Below, one piece after another: positions 27,607 through 36,318 of a stretch of 64,000 nt of DNA. Under the pieces are notes generated by a model, which searched no databases, was not told the DNA's origin, and was given only the letters and a program-made list of their open reading frames with translations. Numbering within the stretch: position 1 is the stretch's first letter; the number at the start of each line of letters is the position of its first letter. The DNA comes from Prochlorococcus sp. AG-409-F19 (GTDB lineage: Bacteria; Cyanobacteriota; Cyanobacteriia; PCC-6307; Cyanobiaceae), in assembly GCA_003215795.1 (NCBI GenBank), contig QCJV01000001.1, positions 84,548 to 148,547 on the forward strand. Reading direction: 5' to 3'. The translations under genes were made by a program, and so were the position numbers.

Positions 27607-28104
27607 TTAACGATAATTCTCAAATTGCAAAGGCATTTCAAGATCTTCTTCTTGCTCCTTAAGTATTCCTATAGCCAATTGCAATTCATCTCTACTCTTT
27701 CCTGTAACTCTTAAACTATCTCCTTGAATTGAAACAGAAATTTTCTTAAATTGATCCCTGATAGTCTTCCCTAACTTCTTTGCTATATCTTGAGTTAAGC
27801 CTTTTTTTAGAACAACATTCTGTTTGAGTCTATTGCCCGAACAAGTGATTGGATCCTGGAAATCAAAGATCTTTAACGAAAGATTTCTCTTAGTGGCCTT
27901 TTGCAGAAGAATATCGCTAACAGCTTTCAAAGTCATATCACTAGCTGAAATAAGAATAATTTCATCTGCCTCAAGTATGATTTCTGTTTTTGAATCTTTC
28001 AAATCGTAACGCTGAGATACTTCTCTTTGCATTTGATCAATAACGTTTACCAACTCTTGGCGGTCAAAATCAGAAACAACATCAAAGGAATAAGATGCTG
28101 GCAT
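27607..28104 (-). CDS. yajQ: YajQ-family nucleotide-binding protein
   Basis: Family of small proteins, some of which bind cyclic di-GMP in other bacteria (for example Xanthomonas XC_3703). 165 residues with the two ferredoxin-like repeats: SYDVVSDFDRQELVNVIDQM at the start, then RYDLKDSKTEIILEADEIILISASDMTLKAVSDIL, and RDQFKKISVSIQGDSLRVTGKSRDELQ near the end. The length is normal. Upstream on the same strand are a SLOG-like gene and a P-loop/DRTGG gene. The ligand in this organism is unknown. Confidence 0.92.
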   Translation of the reverse strand: MPASYSFDVVSDFDRQELVNVIDQMQREVSQRYDLKDSKTEIILEADEIILISASDMTLKAVSDILLQKATKRNLSLKIFDFQDPITCSGNRLKQNVVLKKGLTQDIAKKLGKTIRDQFKKISVSIQGDSLRVTGKSRDELQLAIGILKEQEEDLEMPLQFENYR

Positions 28105-28229
28105 GTAATTCTTATGAAAAGCTCAATAATATTATATAAAAAATATTGAACTACTATATTTCGTAATTTGAGAAGCTGTCTCGACTATATTAATTAATCC
28201 AAAAAAGTCTTTTCTTTTAAAGGTAGGTC

Positions 28230-28748
28230 CTAATCGAAAAACAATAAACTTACAACCTTGCCCATATCTTCTGCACTATGACAACTGCTTAGCAAAGTCT
28301 CACTATCGTGAAATGCAAAGCAAATAAGCTGATCACATCGACTCATTATTTCTTGATTGCATAAACTACTTGCCATTGGCAATGAGAGGTCGTCGTGATC
28401 TGGTTTTTCTATTAGGTGAAGAACTTTGTCGAGCAAGCAGCAAATTTCAGGAGACTGTCGATCAATGCTTTGGGGTAACAAAACAGTTAGCAATGAAGGA
28501 TCAATATCTAAAACCGCTCGAATTACCGCAGCATTTACTCCCTGAGATCCAGACGTAACTAAAGAATGACCTTCTTGGGCTAATGAACGAGCAATTAATT
28601 CCACAAGGTGAATTGTCACAACTGGAACATGCCTGCTTCCTAAAAAAGCAATTCTCCTTTTTCCCTTATCCTGCAAAAGGGCAAGTTCCTGGGCCAAAGT
28701 ATCAATACGACCTATTTGAGGTAGATCTAGGGATTGACTTCGACTCAA
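28230..28748 (-). CDS. SLOG/DprA-like Rossmann-fold protein
   Basis: 172 residues with a DprA/SLOG-like nucleotide-binding core: RRIAFLGSRHVP (~31-42), IARSLAQEGHSLVTSGSQGVNAAVIRAVLD (~52-82) and TVLLPQSIDRQSPE (~88-101). DprA itself is longer and loads RecA; this short protein lacks its extra domains. SLOG proteins often sense or handle nucleotide ligands. It lies 27 bp after a P-loop/DRTGG protein gene and 125 bp before yajQ on the same strand, so the three may be cotranscribed. The function is unproven. Confidence 0.65.
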   Translation of the reverse strand: MSRSQSLDLPQIGRIDTLAQELALLQDKGKRRIAFLGSRHVPVVTIHLVELIARSLAQEGHSLVTSGSQGVNAAVIRAVLDIDPSLLTVLLPQSIDRQSPEICCLLDKVLHLIEKPDHDDLSLPMASSLCNQEIMSRCDQLICFAFHDSETLLSSCHSAEDMGKVVSLLFFD

Positions 28749-28775
28749 AGAGATTCTCTAATCATTAATTTGAAA

Positions 28776-29897
28776 CTAGCAATGATCGTGAAGTTTGGTA
28801 GAGATGCCTAGAAAACTAAATAATCTGTGCAAATCGCAATGTTCCTGAACTAGTCGGAAGGCATAAGTTGCCTTTACAGATTCATGTAAGCGAACATGGC
28901 CAAAAGCTTGTTCAATTACCTCAACAGTAGAAAGGGTGTCCTTATTAACTTTCAGTAAAGGCACCTCAAGCTCTTCAGCTCTATTAATAAGCTGAGGTAA
29001 CGGTTCTCCTTCACCTGTAAGAATTAGGCACTGAGTAGAAGCTTCTAAAGCAGCTAATTGAATGTCTGTTCTATCAGCACCAGTTACTACAGCCATATTT
29101 CGTCGTTTTCTAAAAAACTCCATTGCTGAATTTACGCTCATTGCTCCAATACTTAAAGTCTCAACCATTAACCCCAAATTATTTGAACAGCAAAGAACTT
29201 TCGCTTTAAGCCTTCTAACTAATTCTTCAACGGTGACACTTCTTAAAAGAGGTGATCTTGGCATAACTCCAAAAACATTAATCCCAAGTTTTTCCAAAGA
29301 TGGTACGACTTTCTCTTCAAGATCATTTACTTCATCTAGCGATACAGCATTTAGGACAACACCCAATAAACTCACTCCTAACTTCTCCTTAGCAGCCAAC
29401 AAAGAATCCACGCTTCGACTGTCCTGCCACAAATGCACCAAAAGTACCTTTGCATCAAGGGGCTTGACCAATTGTCCAAGACTTAATCCATAAAGAAGTC
29501 CTTCATTAATACTTCCTGCAGCCTCAAGAAGATTCACACCGCTAAAACCATCATCAAGCTTTTCTTTCATTTCCTTAAATCCTTCACTAGGTTCAAGGCG
29601 AGACTCAAAAATTCTTTGTTCAGCAGTTTCTGGTGCCAAAACATCAATGGAGGGAATCAACTGATCTTCTGCTAATCCAATAATCGAGGCAATAAAGCGA
29701 ACATCATCATCGATCAACGGCTGCTTGGGGTCCAACTTCTTATCTTCTAACTCGAGACTTGTAGCTAATGGCTTTCCAAAGCGGACAGATATATCTAAAG
29801 ACCTAAGGTACCTTGACAGGCCTAAAACTAAAGCAGACTTACCGCTAAAAGGCTCACAAGAACCGATCATTAAGGTCTTACCCATGACCGACTCCAT
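28776..29897 (-). CDS. P-loop/DRTGG-domain protein (BioD- or Pta-N-like)
   Basis: 373 residues. An N-terminal dethiobiotin-synthetase-like P-loop domain has GSCEPFSGKSALVLGL (~10-25), where the Lys and Ser bind phosphate, then a cofactor-type LLEAAGSINEGLLYGLSLGQLV segment. A C-terminal DRTGG domain follows (~215-340; NMAVVTGADRTDIQLAALE). The same pairing occurs before the phosphotransacetylase domain of long Pta proteins, but the transacetylase domain is absent, and the family is common in cyanobacteria as an unassigned protein. It may be a small-ligand sensor. Divergent from an SDR gene. Confidence 0.8.
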   Translation of the reverse strand: MESVMGKTLMIGSCEPFSGKSALVLGLSRYLRSLDISVRFGKPLATSLELEDKKLDPKQPLIDDDVRFIASIIGLAEDQLIPSIDVLAPETAEQRIFESRLEPSEGFKEMKEKLDDGFSGVNLLEAAGSINEGLLYGLSLGQLVKPLDAKVLLVHLWQDSRSVDSLLAAKEKLGVSLLGVVLNAVSLDEVNDLEEKVVPSLEKLGINVFGVMPRSPLLRSVTVEELVRRLKAKVLCCSNNLGLMVETLSIGAMSVNSAMEFFRKRRNMAVVTGADRTDIQLAALEASTQCLILTGEGEPLPQLINRAEELEVPLLKVNKDTLSTVEVIEQAFGHVRLHESVKATYAFRLVQEHCDLHRLFSFLGISTKLHDHC

Positions 29898-30030
29898 CTA
29901 TCATATTTGGCTAATATTAATCATCTTATAGAGACTTATGAAAGTGTTTGGCAAAATACTTTTTGATATTAAGAGTTAAATCTCCTGCAATCAAAGTTTC
30001 CACAACCACACATATAAAAAATTCCACCAA

Positions 30031-30789
30031 ATGTCTTTGATTGATCAAGAAGATTTTATACAAGAAAAGCCCAATAATGTCTGGGAAGGACGCAGGGTTG
30101 GAATCACCGGTGCATCAGGAAGCCTTGGTCTAGCTCTTTCCAAAGTGCTTCGCAAAAAAGGTTCTTTTATAATTGGGCTGACCCATAAAGCAATAACACC
30201 GAAGAAGGACTGCAAAGAAGGACCTAACCAGTGGATTCAATGGCATTGCGGAGAAGAAAAAAAGCTTCATGATGTCTTGATGTCTTTAGATGTACTAATC
30301 CTCAACCATGGAATCAATCCAGGCGCAAATCTAGACATAGATGGGCTGGATAAAGCTATTGAAGTAAATGCCTTAAGCAATTGGCGTTTAATTAAATATT
30401 TTTCAGAAATTACTTATTACCTAAAAGATACTTCGCATCCAAAAGAGCTTTGGGTTAACACATCAGAAGCTGAGATTCAGCCTGCCTTTAGCCCATCTTA
30501 TGAAATCAGCAAAAGGTTGATTGGTCAATTAGTGAGTTTCAAGCAGTCCTCTTTAAATGATAAAGATAAACCAAAATTAAAAATAAAAAAATTAATACTA
30601 GGTCCATTTAAATCTAAATTAAATCCGATTGGAATTATGAATCCAAATTCAGTTGCAGTTAAAATAATTAACCAATCTCTATCTAACTCTAATCTAATAA
30701 TTGTAACTCCCAATCCAATAACTTATTTTTTAATGCCTATAAATGAAATCTTAAGAGGGTTGTATTTCCAATTTTTCAAGCATAAATAG
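30031..30789 (+). CDS. Short-chain dehydrogenase/reductase (SDR)
   Basis: NAD(P)-dependent oxidoreductase with a Rossmann fold. The cofactor motif GITGASGSLG is at residues 24-33, and LILNHGIN replaces the usual NNAG near 85. The catalytic Tyr and Lys are in YEISK (~157-161) with a Ser (VNTSEAE) before them. The C-terminus ends in a hydrophobic stretch (NPITYFLMPINEILRGLYFQFFKHK), which suggests membrane contact. 252 residues. It is convergent with map. The substrate is unknown; I expect a lipid or isoprenoid, which is inference. Confidence 0.88.
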   Translation: MSLIDQEDFIQEKPNNVWEGRRVGITGASGSLGLALSKVLRKKGSFIIGLTHKAITPKKDCKEGPNQWIQWHCGEEKKLHDVLMSLDVLILNHGINPGANLDIDGLDKAIEVNALSNWRLIKYFSEITYYLKDTSHPKELWVNTSEAEIQPAFSPSYEISKRLIGQLVSFKQSSLNDKDKPKLKIKKLILGPFKSKLNPIGIMNPNSVAVKIINQSLSNSNLIIVTPNPITYFLMPINEILRGLYFQFFKHK

Positions 30790-30810
30790 AGAGAGGCTTC
30801 AACTAAATCT

Positions 30811-31647
30811 TTATCCCCTATCAGTCAAAATTTCACAGCCATCATTAGTTACCAAGATTGTATGCTCCCATTGAGCTGAAAGGCTGCCATCTTTAGTAAC
30901 TACTGTCCATCTATCACGAAGGGTTCTACAAGATTTACTCCCTGCATTCAAAATTGGTTCAACTGCCAATGTCATGCCTGATCTCAAAGTAACATTTGGA
31001 AGATCATTTGTTCGAAAATTAAATACAGAGGGCTCCTCATGGAGATTCCTACCAACTCCATGGCCTGTGTAATCCTCAACAACACTAAAATGATTTTTCT
31101 TCACATGATCTTCTATTGCACCAGCTATGTCCAAAAGAGTGTTATTAGACCTTATTTTTGACAACCCTGCCATTAAAGATTCTTGTGCAACTTGACTTAA
31201 TTTTTTCGCCTCATCGGATACCTGCCCAACACATATAGTTATACAGCTATCTCCATGATAACCATCAAAAAAAGCACCCGTATCAACCTTCAATAAATCG
31301 CCAGATTTAATAACTCTTTTTGAATTAGGTATACCGTGTACTACCTCATTATTGATACTTGCACAAATACTGCCTGGGAAACCATGGTACCCCTTAAAGC
31401 TTGGCAAGGCTCCTAAGTCTTTTATCCTTTTTTCAGCAAATTCATCCAGGTCGCCTGTAGAGAGACCAGGCTCAACCATTTCATTTATTTCGCGAAGAAC
31501 AGTAGCAACGATTTGACTTGATTTACGCATTATCTGAATTTCTCTTGAAGACTTAATTTCAACTCCCCTACGTTGCTGAATGCGTGGACCAGAATTTTTG
31601 TCAGGGAGAGATGAAGAAGCAAGTAAATCGGCGAAAAGTTTGTTCAT
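30811..31647 (-). CDS. map: Methionine aminopeptidase, type I
   Basis: Removes the starting Met from new proteins. 278 residues, with an N-terminal extension (1-30) rich in Ser and Arg. The pita-bread fold signatures are present: [22 protein letters not shown] (~82-103, His), [20 protein letters not shown] (two Asp metal ligands), [16 protein letters not shown] (metal-binding His) and [12 protein letters not shown] (Glu). Its start lies ~25 bp below a strong inverted repeat (31672-31704) in the upstream region, which could act in its leader RNA. Confidence 0.95.
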   Translation of the reverse strand: MNKLFADLLASSSLPDKNSGPRIQQRRGVEIKSSREIQIMRKSSQIVATVLREINEMVEPGLSTGDLDEFAEKRIKDLGALPSFKGYHGFPGSICASINNEVVHGIPNSKRVIKSGDLLKVDTGAFFDGYHGDSCITICVGQVSDEAKKLSQVAQESLMAGLSKIRSNNTLLDIAGAIEDHVKKNHFSVVEDYTGHGVGRNLHEEPSVFNFRTNDLPNVTLRSGMTLAVEPILNAGSKSCRTLRDRWTVVTKDGSLSAQWEHTILVTNDGCEILTDRG

Positions 31648-31671
31648 GCCGAGAAAAAAAATGGAAAGATT

Positions 31672-31704
31672 GATTCTCTAGCTCTTAGTTAGAGCTTGAG
31701 AATC
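31672..31704. promoter_or_regulatory. Strong inverted repeat upstream of map
   Basis: The arms 31672-31685 and 31691-31704 pair at 13 of 14 positions, with one T-T mismatch and a 5-nt loop TAGTT. It lies 25-57 bp upstream of the map start codon. On the minus strand it would be in the map leader; it could also be a binding site. A palindrome TATCAATATTGATA lies just beyond at 31716-31729. Confidence 0.55.
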
Positions 31705-31715
31705 TAATTCCACAG

Positions 31716-31729
31716 TATCAATATTGATA
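31716..31729. promoter_or_regulatory. Perfect 14-nt palindrome in the map-rplS interval
   Basis: TATCAATATTGATA reads the same on both strands, as expected for the operator of a dimeric regulator, and lies between two divergent genes. Its base composition makes a chance origin possible. Confidence 0.35.
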
Positions 31730-31901
31730 TATTCATCAACTTTTCATGATGAGTTCAGTAATGAATGAACGCTGATCCCATCTCAAAGTCGCCAAGAACT
31801 TGGGCTCAATACAGATGTCGCATTTCTTGTTGCTTATCACAAGGAAAATTATTGGGATTTTAATTTCTAAGACGCAAGGTCAATAAAAGAAGGTTTCCAG
31901 C

Positions 31902-31955
31902 ATGCGTATGATTGAATCCTTGGGTCAAGTTTTCGCAAGCATTGAAGGCTTATGA
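31902..31955 (+). CDS. Possible 17-residue leader peptide before rplS
   Basis: ATG at 31902, then MRMIESLGQVFASIEGL and TGA. AAAAGAAGG ends about 9 nt before the ATG, a strong ribosome-binding site for this organism. It ends 101 bp before rplS. No run of one codon indicates classical attenuation. It may also be chance. Confidence 0.35.
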   Translation: MRMIESLGQVFASIEGL

Positions 31956-32056
31956 AATGTGCCCTTAATTAACCGACAAGCTTCTTGCTCCTAGTTTTGC
32001 TTTCTAGAAAACTCTTTTTCATAAGAAAAAAATAGAAAATTGTATAAAATCGATTT

Positions 32057-32587
32057 ATGAACAGTTACAATAATTATTCGGCAAATAAAATTAAACCTGG
32101 GATGACGGAAGATTTAAAAAATAACCCTCCCAATGAGGAAGAGGTCAAAGCCCCGACTACGGACTCTCCAGCAGTCAGTCAAAAGAAAACCAATTCCAAA
32201 GAGGCATCTGATTCAAGCCCGAGGCAGGAGCTAACACCTCAAGGATTAATTGAACTTTTCGAAAAATCACAACAAAAGAAGAAGGTTGAAGAGGTTTACG
32301 TAGGGGATACCGTGCGTGTAGGGGTACGTATTAGTGAAGGTAATAAAGAACGTGTTCAACCTTATGAAGGGGTAATAATTGCAAAGAGACATGGAGGCGT
32401 AAATCAAACAATTACTGTTCGTCGCATTTTTCAAGGAATTGGCGTAGAAAGGGTTTTTATGGTTCACAGCCCGCAAGTCGCTTCTATAAAAGTTGAGCGT
32501 CGCGGTAAAGTAAGAAGGTCGAAGCTCTTTTACCTGCGTGATCGTGTTGGTAAAGCGACCCGAGTCAAGCAGCGCTTCGATCGCTGA
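32057..32587 (+). CDS. rplS: 50S ribosomal protein L19 with N-terminal extension
   Basis: Component of the large ribosomal subunit at the interface with the 30S subunit. The L19 domain occupies about residues 65-176, with [53 protein letters not shown] and the ending [26 protein letters not shown] ~60-residue N-terminal extension is polar, acidic and Ser/Thr/Pro-rich and has no counterpart in E. coli L19. An internal Met (residue 16) is an alternative start that shortens but does not remove the extension. tRNA-Trp follows 61 bp on. Confidence 0.93.
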   Translation: MNSYNNYSANKIKPGMTEDLKNNPPNEEEVKAPTTDSPAVSQKKTNSKEASDSSPRQELTPQGLIELFEKSQQKKKVEEVYVGDTVRVGVRISEGNKERVQPYEGVIIAKRHGGVNQTITVRRIFQGIGVERVFMVHSPQVASIKVERRGKVRRSKLFYLRDRVGKATRVKQRFDR

Positions 32588-32648
32588 GGTTCCGACCTCG
32601 TTCATTCCAAATGCCAATGTCAAAAATTGGTAGTAGGGCATCTCAAAT

Positions 32649-32721
32649 GCGCCGTTAGTTCAGTTGGTAGAACGCAGGTCTCCAAAACCTGATGTCGGGG
32701 GTTCAAGTCCTCCACGGCGCG
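32649..32721 (+). tRNA. trnW: tRNA-Trp (CCA anticodon)
   Basis: A complete cloverleaf of 73 nt. The acceptor stem GCGCCGT/ACGGCGC pairs over 7 bp (32649-32655 with 32714-32720). The D arm contains AGTTCAGTTGGTAGAAC, the anticodon loop is CTCCAAA (CCA), and the T arm contains GGGGGTTCAAGTCCTCC. The discriminator base is G at 32721. The 3' CCA is not encoded. Confidence 0.96.
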
Positions 32722-32756
32722 TTAGTAACCCTTTCAGTAGTTTCATTTTTTTACGA

Positions 32757-32945
32757 ATGGAGTTAGACCTTCAACCTGGTGATGTCGTAAAGGTCCTTGA
32801 GTCTGCCGCTCTAGGCTGGGTTAGGGCACGTGTAATACGAGTCAAATCTGGTGGTCGAGTTGTAGTACAAAGCGACCAGGGACGAGAATTCACTGCTAGA
32901 GGAAATCAAGTTAGGCTCATTGAACCGGCGGGATTCCGTCCATGA
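32757..32945 (+). CDS. Small basic SH3-like protein, function unknown
   Basis: 62 residues from ATG 32757. The compact beta pattern MELDLQPGDVVKVLESAALGWVRARVIRVKSGGRVVVQSDQGREF resembles small SH3-like or KOW-like barrels that bind RNA or proteins. It is basic, without Cys or membrane segments. It follows tRNA-Trp by 35 bp and precedes tRNA-Asp, a setting of translation genes. The frame runs on upstream into the tRNA gene, but the ATG is the only sensible start. I do not know its family. Confidence 0.65.
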   Translation: MELDLQPGDVVKVLESAALGWVRARVIRVKSGGRVVVQSDQGREFTARGNQVRLIEPAGFRP

Positions 32946-33118
32946 GGATCAACCACTTCCTTCATTTTCCAAGCTAATTAAAAAAAAGAAATAACAACCT
33001 TCTAAAACAAGCCTCTTTGAAAGGTTGACGGAAGAGAGGTTATAGGTTGATACTTCTTGTGCCGGGCTTAACGCATTAGGAAATCCCTAGAAGCTTCCAT
33101 CAAGTCCTCTCCTAAACT

Positions 33119-33192
33119 GGGACCGTAGTTCAACTGGTTAGAGCACCGCCCTGTCACGGCGGAAGTTGCGGGTTCGAATCCCGTCGGTCCCG
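33119..33192 (+). tRNA. trnD: tRNA-Asp (GTC anticodon)
   Basis: A complete 74-nt cloverleaf. The acceptor stem GGGACCG/CGGTCCC pairs over 7 bp (33119-33125 with 33185-33191). The D arm contains AGTTCAACTGGTTAGAGC, the anticodon loop reads CTGTCAC (GTC), and the T arm contains GCGGGTTCGAATCCCGT. The discriminator base is G at 33192. The 3' CCA is not encoded. gltX begins 22 bp downstream. Confidence 0.97.
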
Positions 33193-33214
33193 TATCCAAA
33201 ATTGACTAAAACTC

Positions 33215-34645
33215 TTGACAGTCAGAGTAAGACTCGCACCAAGTCCCACAGGTGATTTACATATAGGGACAGCCAGAACAGCATTATTCAATTGGTTATA
33301 TGCTCGTAAAAACAATGGGGTATTTTTACTTAGGATAGAAGACACTGATAAGGAAAGATCAAAACCAGAGTTCACAAAAAATATCCTTGAAGGGCTTAAA
33401 TGGCTTGGATTAACTTGGGATGAACAACCAGTCCTTCAGTCTGAGCGAATTGCTGAACATCGAAAAGCAATTGTATCTTTGCTCAAAAAAGGCCTTGCTT
33501 ATAGATGCTATGCAACTGAAGCAGAACTTCAACTTATGAGAGATACCCAAGCAAATTCAGGAGCAGCTCCTCACTATGACAATCGCCATAGAAATCTGAC
33601 TTCAGAAGAAGAAAGTAAATTCGTTGAAGAAGGAAGGACTTGTGTAATTCGTTTTCGAATTGATCAACAATCCACAATTACTTGGAACGACATTGTTAGG
33701 GGTCCAATGCAATGGAATAGCAAAGATCTAGGTGGAGACATTGTTATTTCCCGGAGAGCTCCAGCAAATGAAATAGGAGATCCTTTGTACAACCTAGTTG
33801 TAGTAGTAGATGATGCTGCAATGAAGATCTCTCACGTAATTCGTGGTGAAGACCATTTATCTAATACCGCAAAGCAAATTCTTCTTTATCAAGCTCTAGA
33901 TCTTCCGCAACCAGTCTTTGCACATACTCCCTTGATTTTGAGTGCAGAAGGGAAAAAGCTTTCAAAAAGAGATGGAGTTACTTCAATTAGTGATTTCAAA
34001 AAAATGGGTTATACCTCAAATGCTTTAACTAACTACATGACACTTCTAGGCTGGTCTCCACCTGATGGAATGGAAGAAAAATTTAGCTTAAAAGACTCGT
34101 CTCTAGTTTTTGACTTTAATAGAGTAAACAAAGCAGGTGCAAAATTTGACTGGGATAAGCTTAACTGGCTTAACTCGCAAGAAATTCACGATTGGTCTCC
34201 TGACAAACTTCTTGAAGAATTAAAATCTATATGGCTTTCAGAAGGCTGGATATCACCTGATAAAGAGTGGTCTTTAAAATTAGTCGAACTGATAGGTCCA
34301 TCCCTAACTCTCTTAAATGATGGACTTGAGGAAAGTCGAATCTTTTTTGATGAGCCTTCTCTACAAAATGATGCTATTAAGCAATTGGAAATGGAAGGCG
34401 CTAAAGAAGCTTTAAGTTATATCTTTAAAAAAATTGAGAAAAATAAATGGAATGGACAGAATCAAGATGTAGCAAAAAGCATAATATCTGACTGTGCTAA
34501 ATCATTAGGAGTCAAGAAAGGATTGATTATGAAAAGCCTTAGAGCAGCCCTCATGGGCACCCTTAAAGGTCCAGATCTAATCTCATCATGGGGTTTGCTT
34601 GCAATGCAATCTAAAGACCTTCCCAGGTTAAAAAAAGTACTTTAA
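33215..34645 (+). CDS. gltX: Glutamyl-tRNA synthetase
   Basis: Class I synthetase that charges tRNA-Glu; in cyanobacteria glutamyl-tRNA also feeds tetrapyrrole synthesis. 476 residues. The HIGH motif is in [12 protein letters not shown] (residues 10-21) and the KMSKS counterpart in [10 protein letters not shown] (~245-254). The start is TTG at 33215, giving [14 protein letters not shown], the canonical N-terminus. It follows tRNA-Asp by 22 bp. The C-terminal anticodon-binding half (~325-476) is as long as usual. Confidence 0.96.
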   Translation: MTVRVRLAPSPTGDLHIGTARTALFNWLYARKNNGVFLLRIEDTDKERSKPEFTKNILEGLKWLGLTWDEQPVLQSERIAEHRKAIVSLLKKGLAYRCYATEAELQLMRDTQANSGAAPHYDNRHRNLTSEEESKFVEEGRTCVIRFRIDQQSTITWNDIVRGPMQWNSKDLGGDIVISRRAPANEIGDPLYNLVVVVDDAAMKISHVIRGEDHLSNTAKQILLYQALDLPQPVFAHTPLILSAEGKKLSKRDGVTSISDFKKMGYTSNALTNYMTLLGWSPPDGMEEKFSLKDSSLVFDFNRVNKAGAKFDWDKLNWLNSQEIHDWSPDKLLEELKSIWLSEGWISPDKEWSLKLVELIGPSLTLLNDGLEESRIFFDEPSLQNDAIKQLEMEGAKEALSYIFKKIEKNKWNGQNQDVAKSIISDCAKSLGVKKGLIMKSLRAALMGTLKGPDLISSWGLLAMQSKDLPRLKKVL

Positions 34646-34664
34646 GTATCCCCCTCTTCCTTCT

Positions 34665-35860
34665 TTACTCCTCTGCAAGCAATCCTAATTTTTCAGCCAA
34701 TGGTTTTGCCGTTAATCCTTGTATTCCCACAGTCATAAGAATAGTTAGAAAAACCAACCCTTGTAGCCTGCCTGCTCCCAGAACACCCGCTTGTTCAAGA
34801 CGAATTGCAAAAGCGAGGCAACTGCAGCAGTGACTATCCCCCTGGGCGCAAGCCAACCAAGAAACAATCTTTGCTTAATATCTAAAGGCAATCCAATTGT
34901 TGCAAGGCTTACAGCTAAAGGTCTTACTACAACCATTAAAACGAGAACACAACTTACCCCACCCCAGCCAAGAGGACTTAATTCACTCCAAGAGACATCT
35001 GCAGCAAGAAGTGGGAAAAGCATTGTGATAGCAAGTTGAGCCAGCTCTCTTATTAATTCATCTAATTTATCAACCTCAATCGAAGGACTTCTGCCAACAA
35101 TAAAACCTGCAGCAACAGAAGCAGGCAAGCCTGATTCAGGCAATATCCATTCGCTAATCCCATAAAGAAGAAAAAGCACTCCAAGAGTCACTTGCAACCT
35201 AATCCCTATTGCAGAATCAGTTTTTATCCTTTTTAAAGCTTCTGAGAGAATCCACCCAGCAAATAAACCAATAATGACTCCACCTCCTAGTCTTGCTAGC
35301 AAGCCAAAGATCAATTCCCGCCATCCATGTAAATCTCCAACCAACAATTCCAGTAAAAGTAATGCTAAGACAGCTCCAATAGGTTCTAGAACAAGCCCCT
35401 CTGCCTCAAGGACATCTCCTAAAGGGGAAGCAAGCCTTATTTGCTGCACAAGTGGTGTTACGACAGTTGGACCGGTTGCTAAAACGATCGCACTATATAC
35501 AGCTGCAACATTCCAAGCCAGTCCAGCCAGAAGATGCGCAATGAGCCAAACAGCTCCTAAAGAAATAAATAGCCTTATAACTAAAATCCGAAAAACAGTA
35601 GATTTTATAGTTTCGCCAGGAAGCCTAAGATTCAAGCCTCCATCAAAAAGAACAAGGCTGACAAGTAGTCCAACTATAATTTCAAGTCCTTGCCCCAAGT
35701 CAAGAGGCTCAACAAGACCCAGTCCAGACCTGCCTATTAGCAGTCCAGAAAGTAGAAGCAAAACAACTCCAGGGAAGCCTGTGAGCACTGACAACAGCCT
35801 TGCTCCAGCACCAGCAAAAACCGTAACCCCCCAAAGCAGACCAAGCCTCTCAGGAGTCAT
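34665..35860 (-). pseudogene. Na+/H+ antiporter (CPA1/NhaP-like), interrupted by one-base frameshift
   Basis: A sodium/proton antiporter of 10-12 membrane helices. The 5' part of the frame (34745-35860) encodes 371 residues with GFPGVVLLLLSGLLIGRSGL, DGGLNL and ATGPTVVTPL, and ends in nonsense. The last real residues, LGWLAPRGIVTAAVASL, are followed in another frame by FAIRLEQAGVLGAGRLQGLVFL to a stop at 34665. Adding one A to the four-base run at 34809-34812 (an extra T on the coding strand) restores one 398-residue protein. A real mutation, a strain-level variant, slippage or a sequencing slip are all possible. Confidence 0.85.
34809..34812. other. Homopolymer at the antiporter frameshift
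   Basis: A run of four A on the plus strand. Five would keep the antiporter frame intact. Homopolymer runs are the commonest place for both natural slippage and base-calling error. Confidence 0.8.
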
Positions 35861-36091
35861 AGATAATAGAAAGCTGAGTAATCAGAATCAAGCAGATAGA
35901 ACAACCTTGAATTATAGAAATCATATCCACAACTAGTCTCATAGAACTTACATTTTCTTTTCTGTTCAACTCCTTTAAATCTTCTAGGAAGATTAAACAA
36001 AGCAACTAATTCAAAAAAAAAGGAATGCATTATGAAGGAATAGTATTTATGAAGGGCTGTTATAGGCATTAAATTTAAATCTGCAGCTAAA

Positions 36092-36280
36092 TTATTTAGC
36101 CCCGAAAAGATTGTTAACCAAGATTAAAACAATCAATCCTAGAATCAAACCTAACGAAGCCATGCGACCATTCCAAATTTCAGCTTGGGGAGTAAAGCCT
36201 CTTTTCCATGCATTTAGTTCAGTTTTAGTAACAGGTGGAGCATCCTTTTTCTTATTAACATCAGTAGAAGAAAAATTCAT
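36092..36280 (-). CDS. hli: High-light-inducible protein (Hli/Scp)
   Basis: Single-helix thylakoid protein related to light-harvesting proteins that binds chlorophyll and protects against excess light. 62 residues. The chlorophyll-binding helix is in ELNAWKRGFTPQAEIWNGRMASLGLILGLIVLILVNNLFG. It contains the E-x-x-N-R-x-A-M-type motif (here AEIWNGRMA) and a hydrophobic helix at ~42-58. A basic, Lys-rich N-terminus (~6-20) faces the stroma. It stands alone, 38 bp after tsaD on the same strand. Confidence 0.94.
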   Translation of the reverse strand: MNFSSTDVNKKKDAPPVTKTELNAWKRGFTPQAEIWNGRMASLGLILGLIVLILVNNLFGAK

Positions 36281-36318
36281 AACTTAAAATCCAAGAAAAA
36301 AAAGTTATAAATGGCATT

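Larger units (their letters stand above)
31648..32056. other. 409-bp map-rplS divergent interval
   Basis: Control region for two divergent genes. It holds the inverted repeat at 31672-31704, a perfect 14-nt palindrome TATCAATATTGATA at 31716-31729, an unassigned 32-codon open frame at 31765-31863, and a 17-residue open frame with a good ribosome-binding site at 31902-31955. I see no RNA gene. Confidence 0.5.

Noticed and set aside
29062-29493. 143-codon frame antisense to the P-loop/DRTGG gene
   Set aside because: It lies wholly inside a clear gene on the other strand and has the Ser/Thr/Leu-rich look of a shadow frame.
31765-31863. 32-codon frame in the map-rplS interval
   Set aside because: No convincing ribosome-binding site, and the composition gives no domain or helix pattern.
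35274-35936. 220-codon frame antisense to the antiporter gene
   Set aside because: Very Ser/Pro/Lys-rich, as expected when Leu/Gly-rich membrane-protein DNA is read from the other strand.
35857-36069. 70-codon frame overlapping the antiporter start by ATGA
   Set aside because: The overlap is suggestive, but the residues (many Phe, Tyr and Cys in a random order) look like non-coding translation, and no motif is present.
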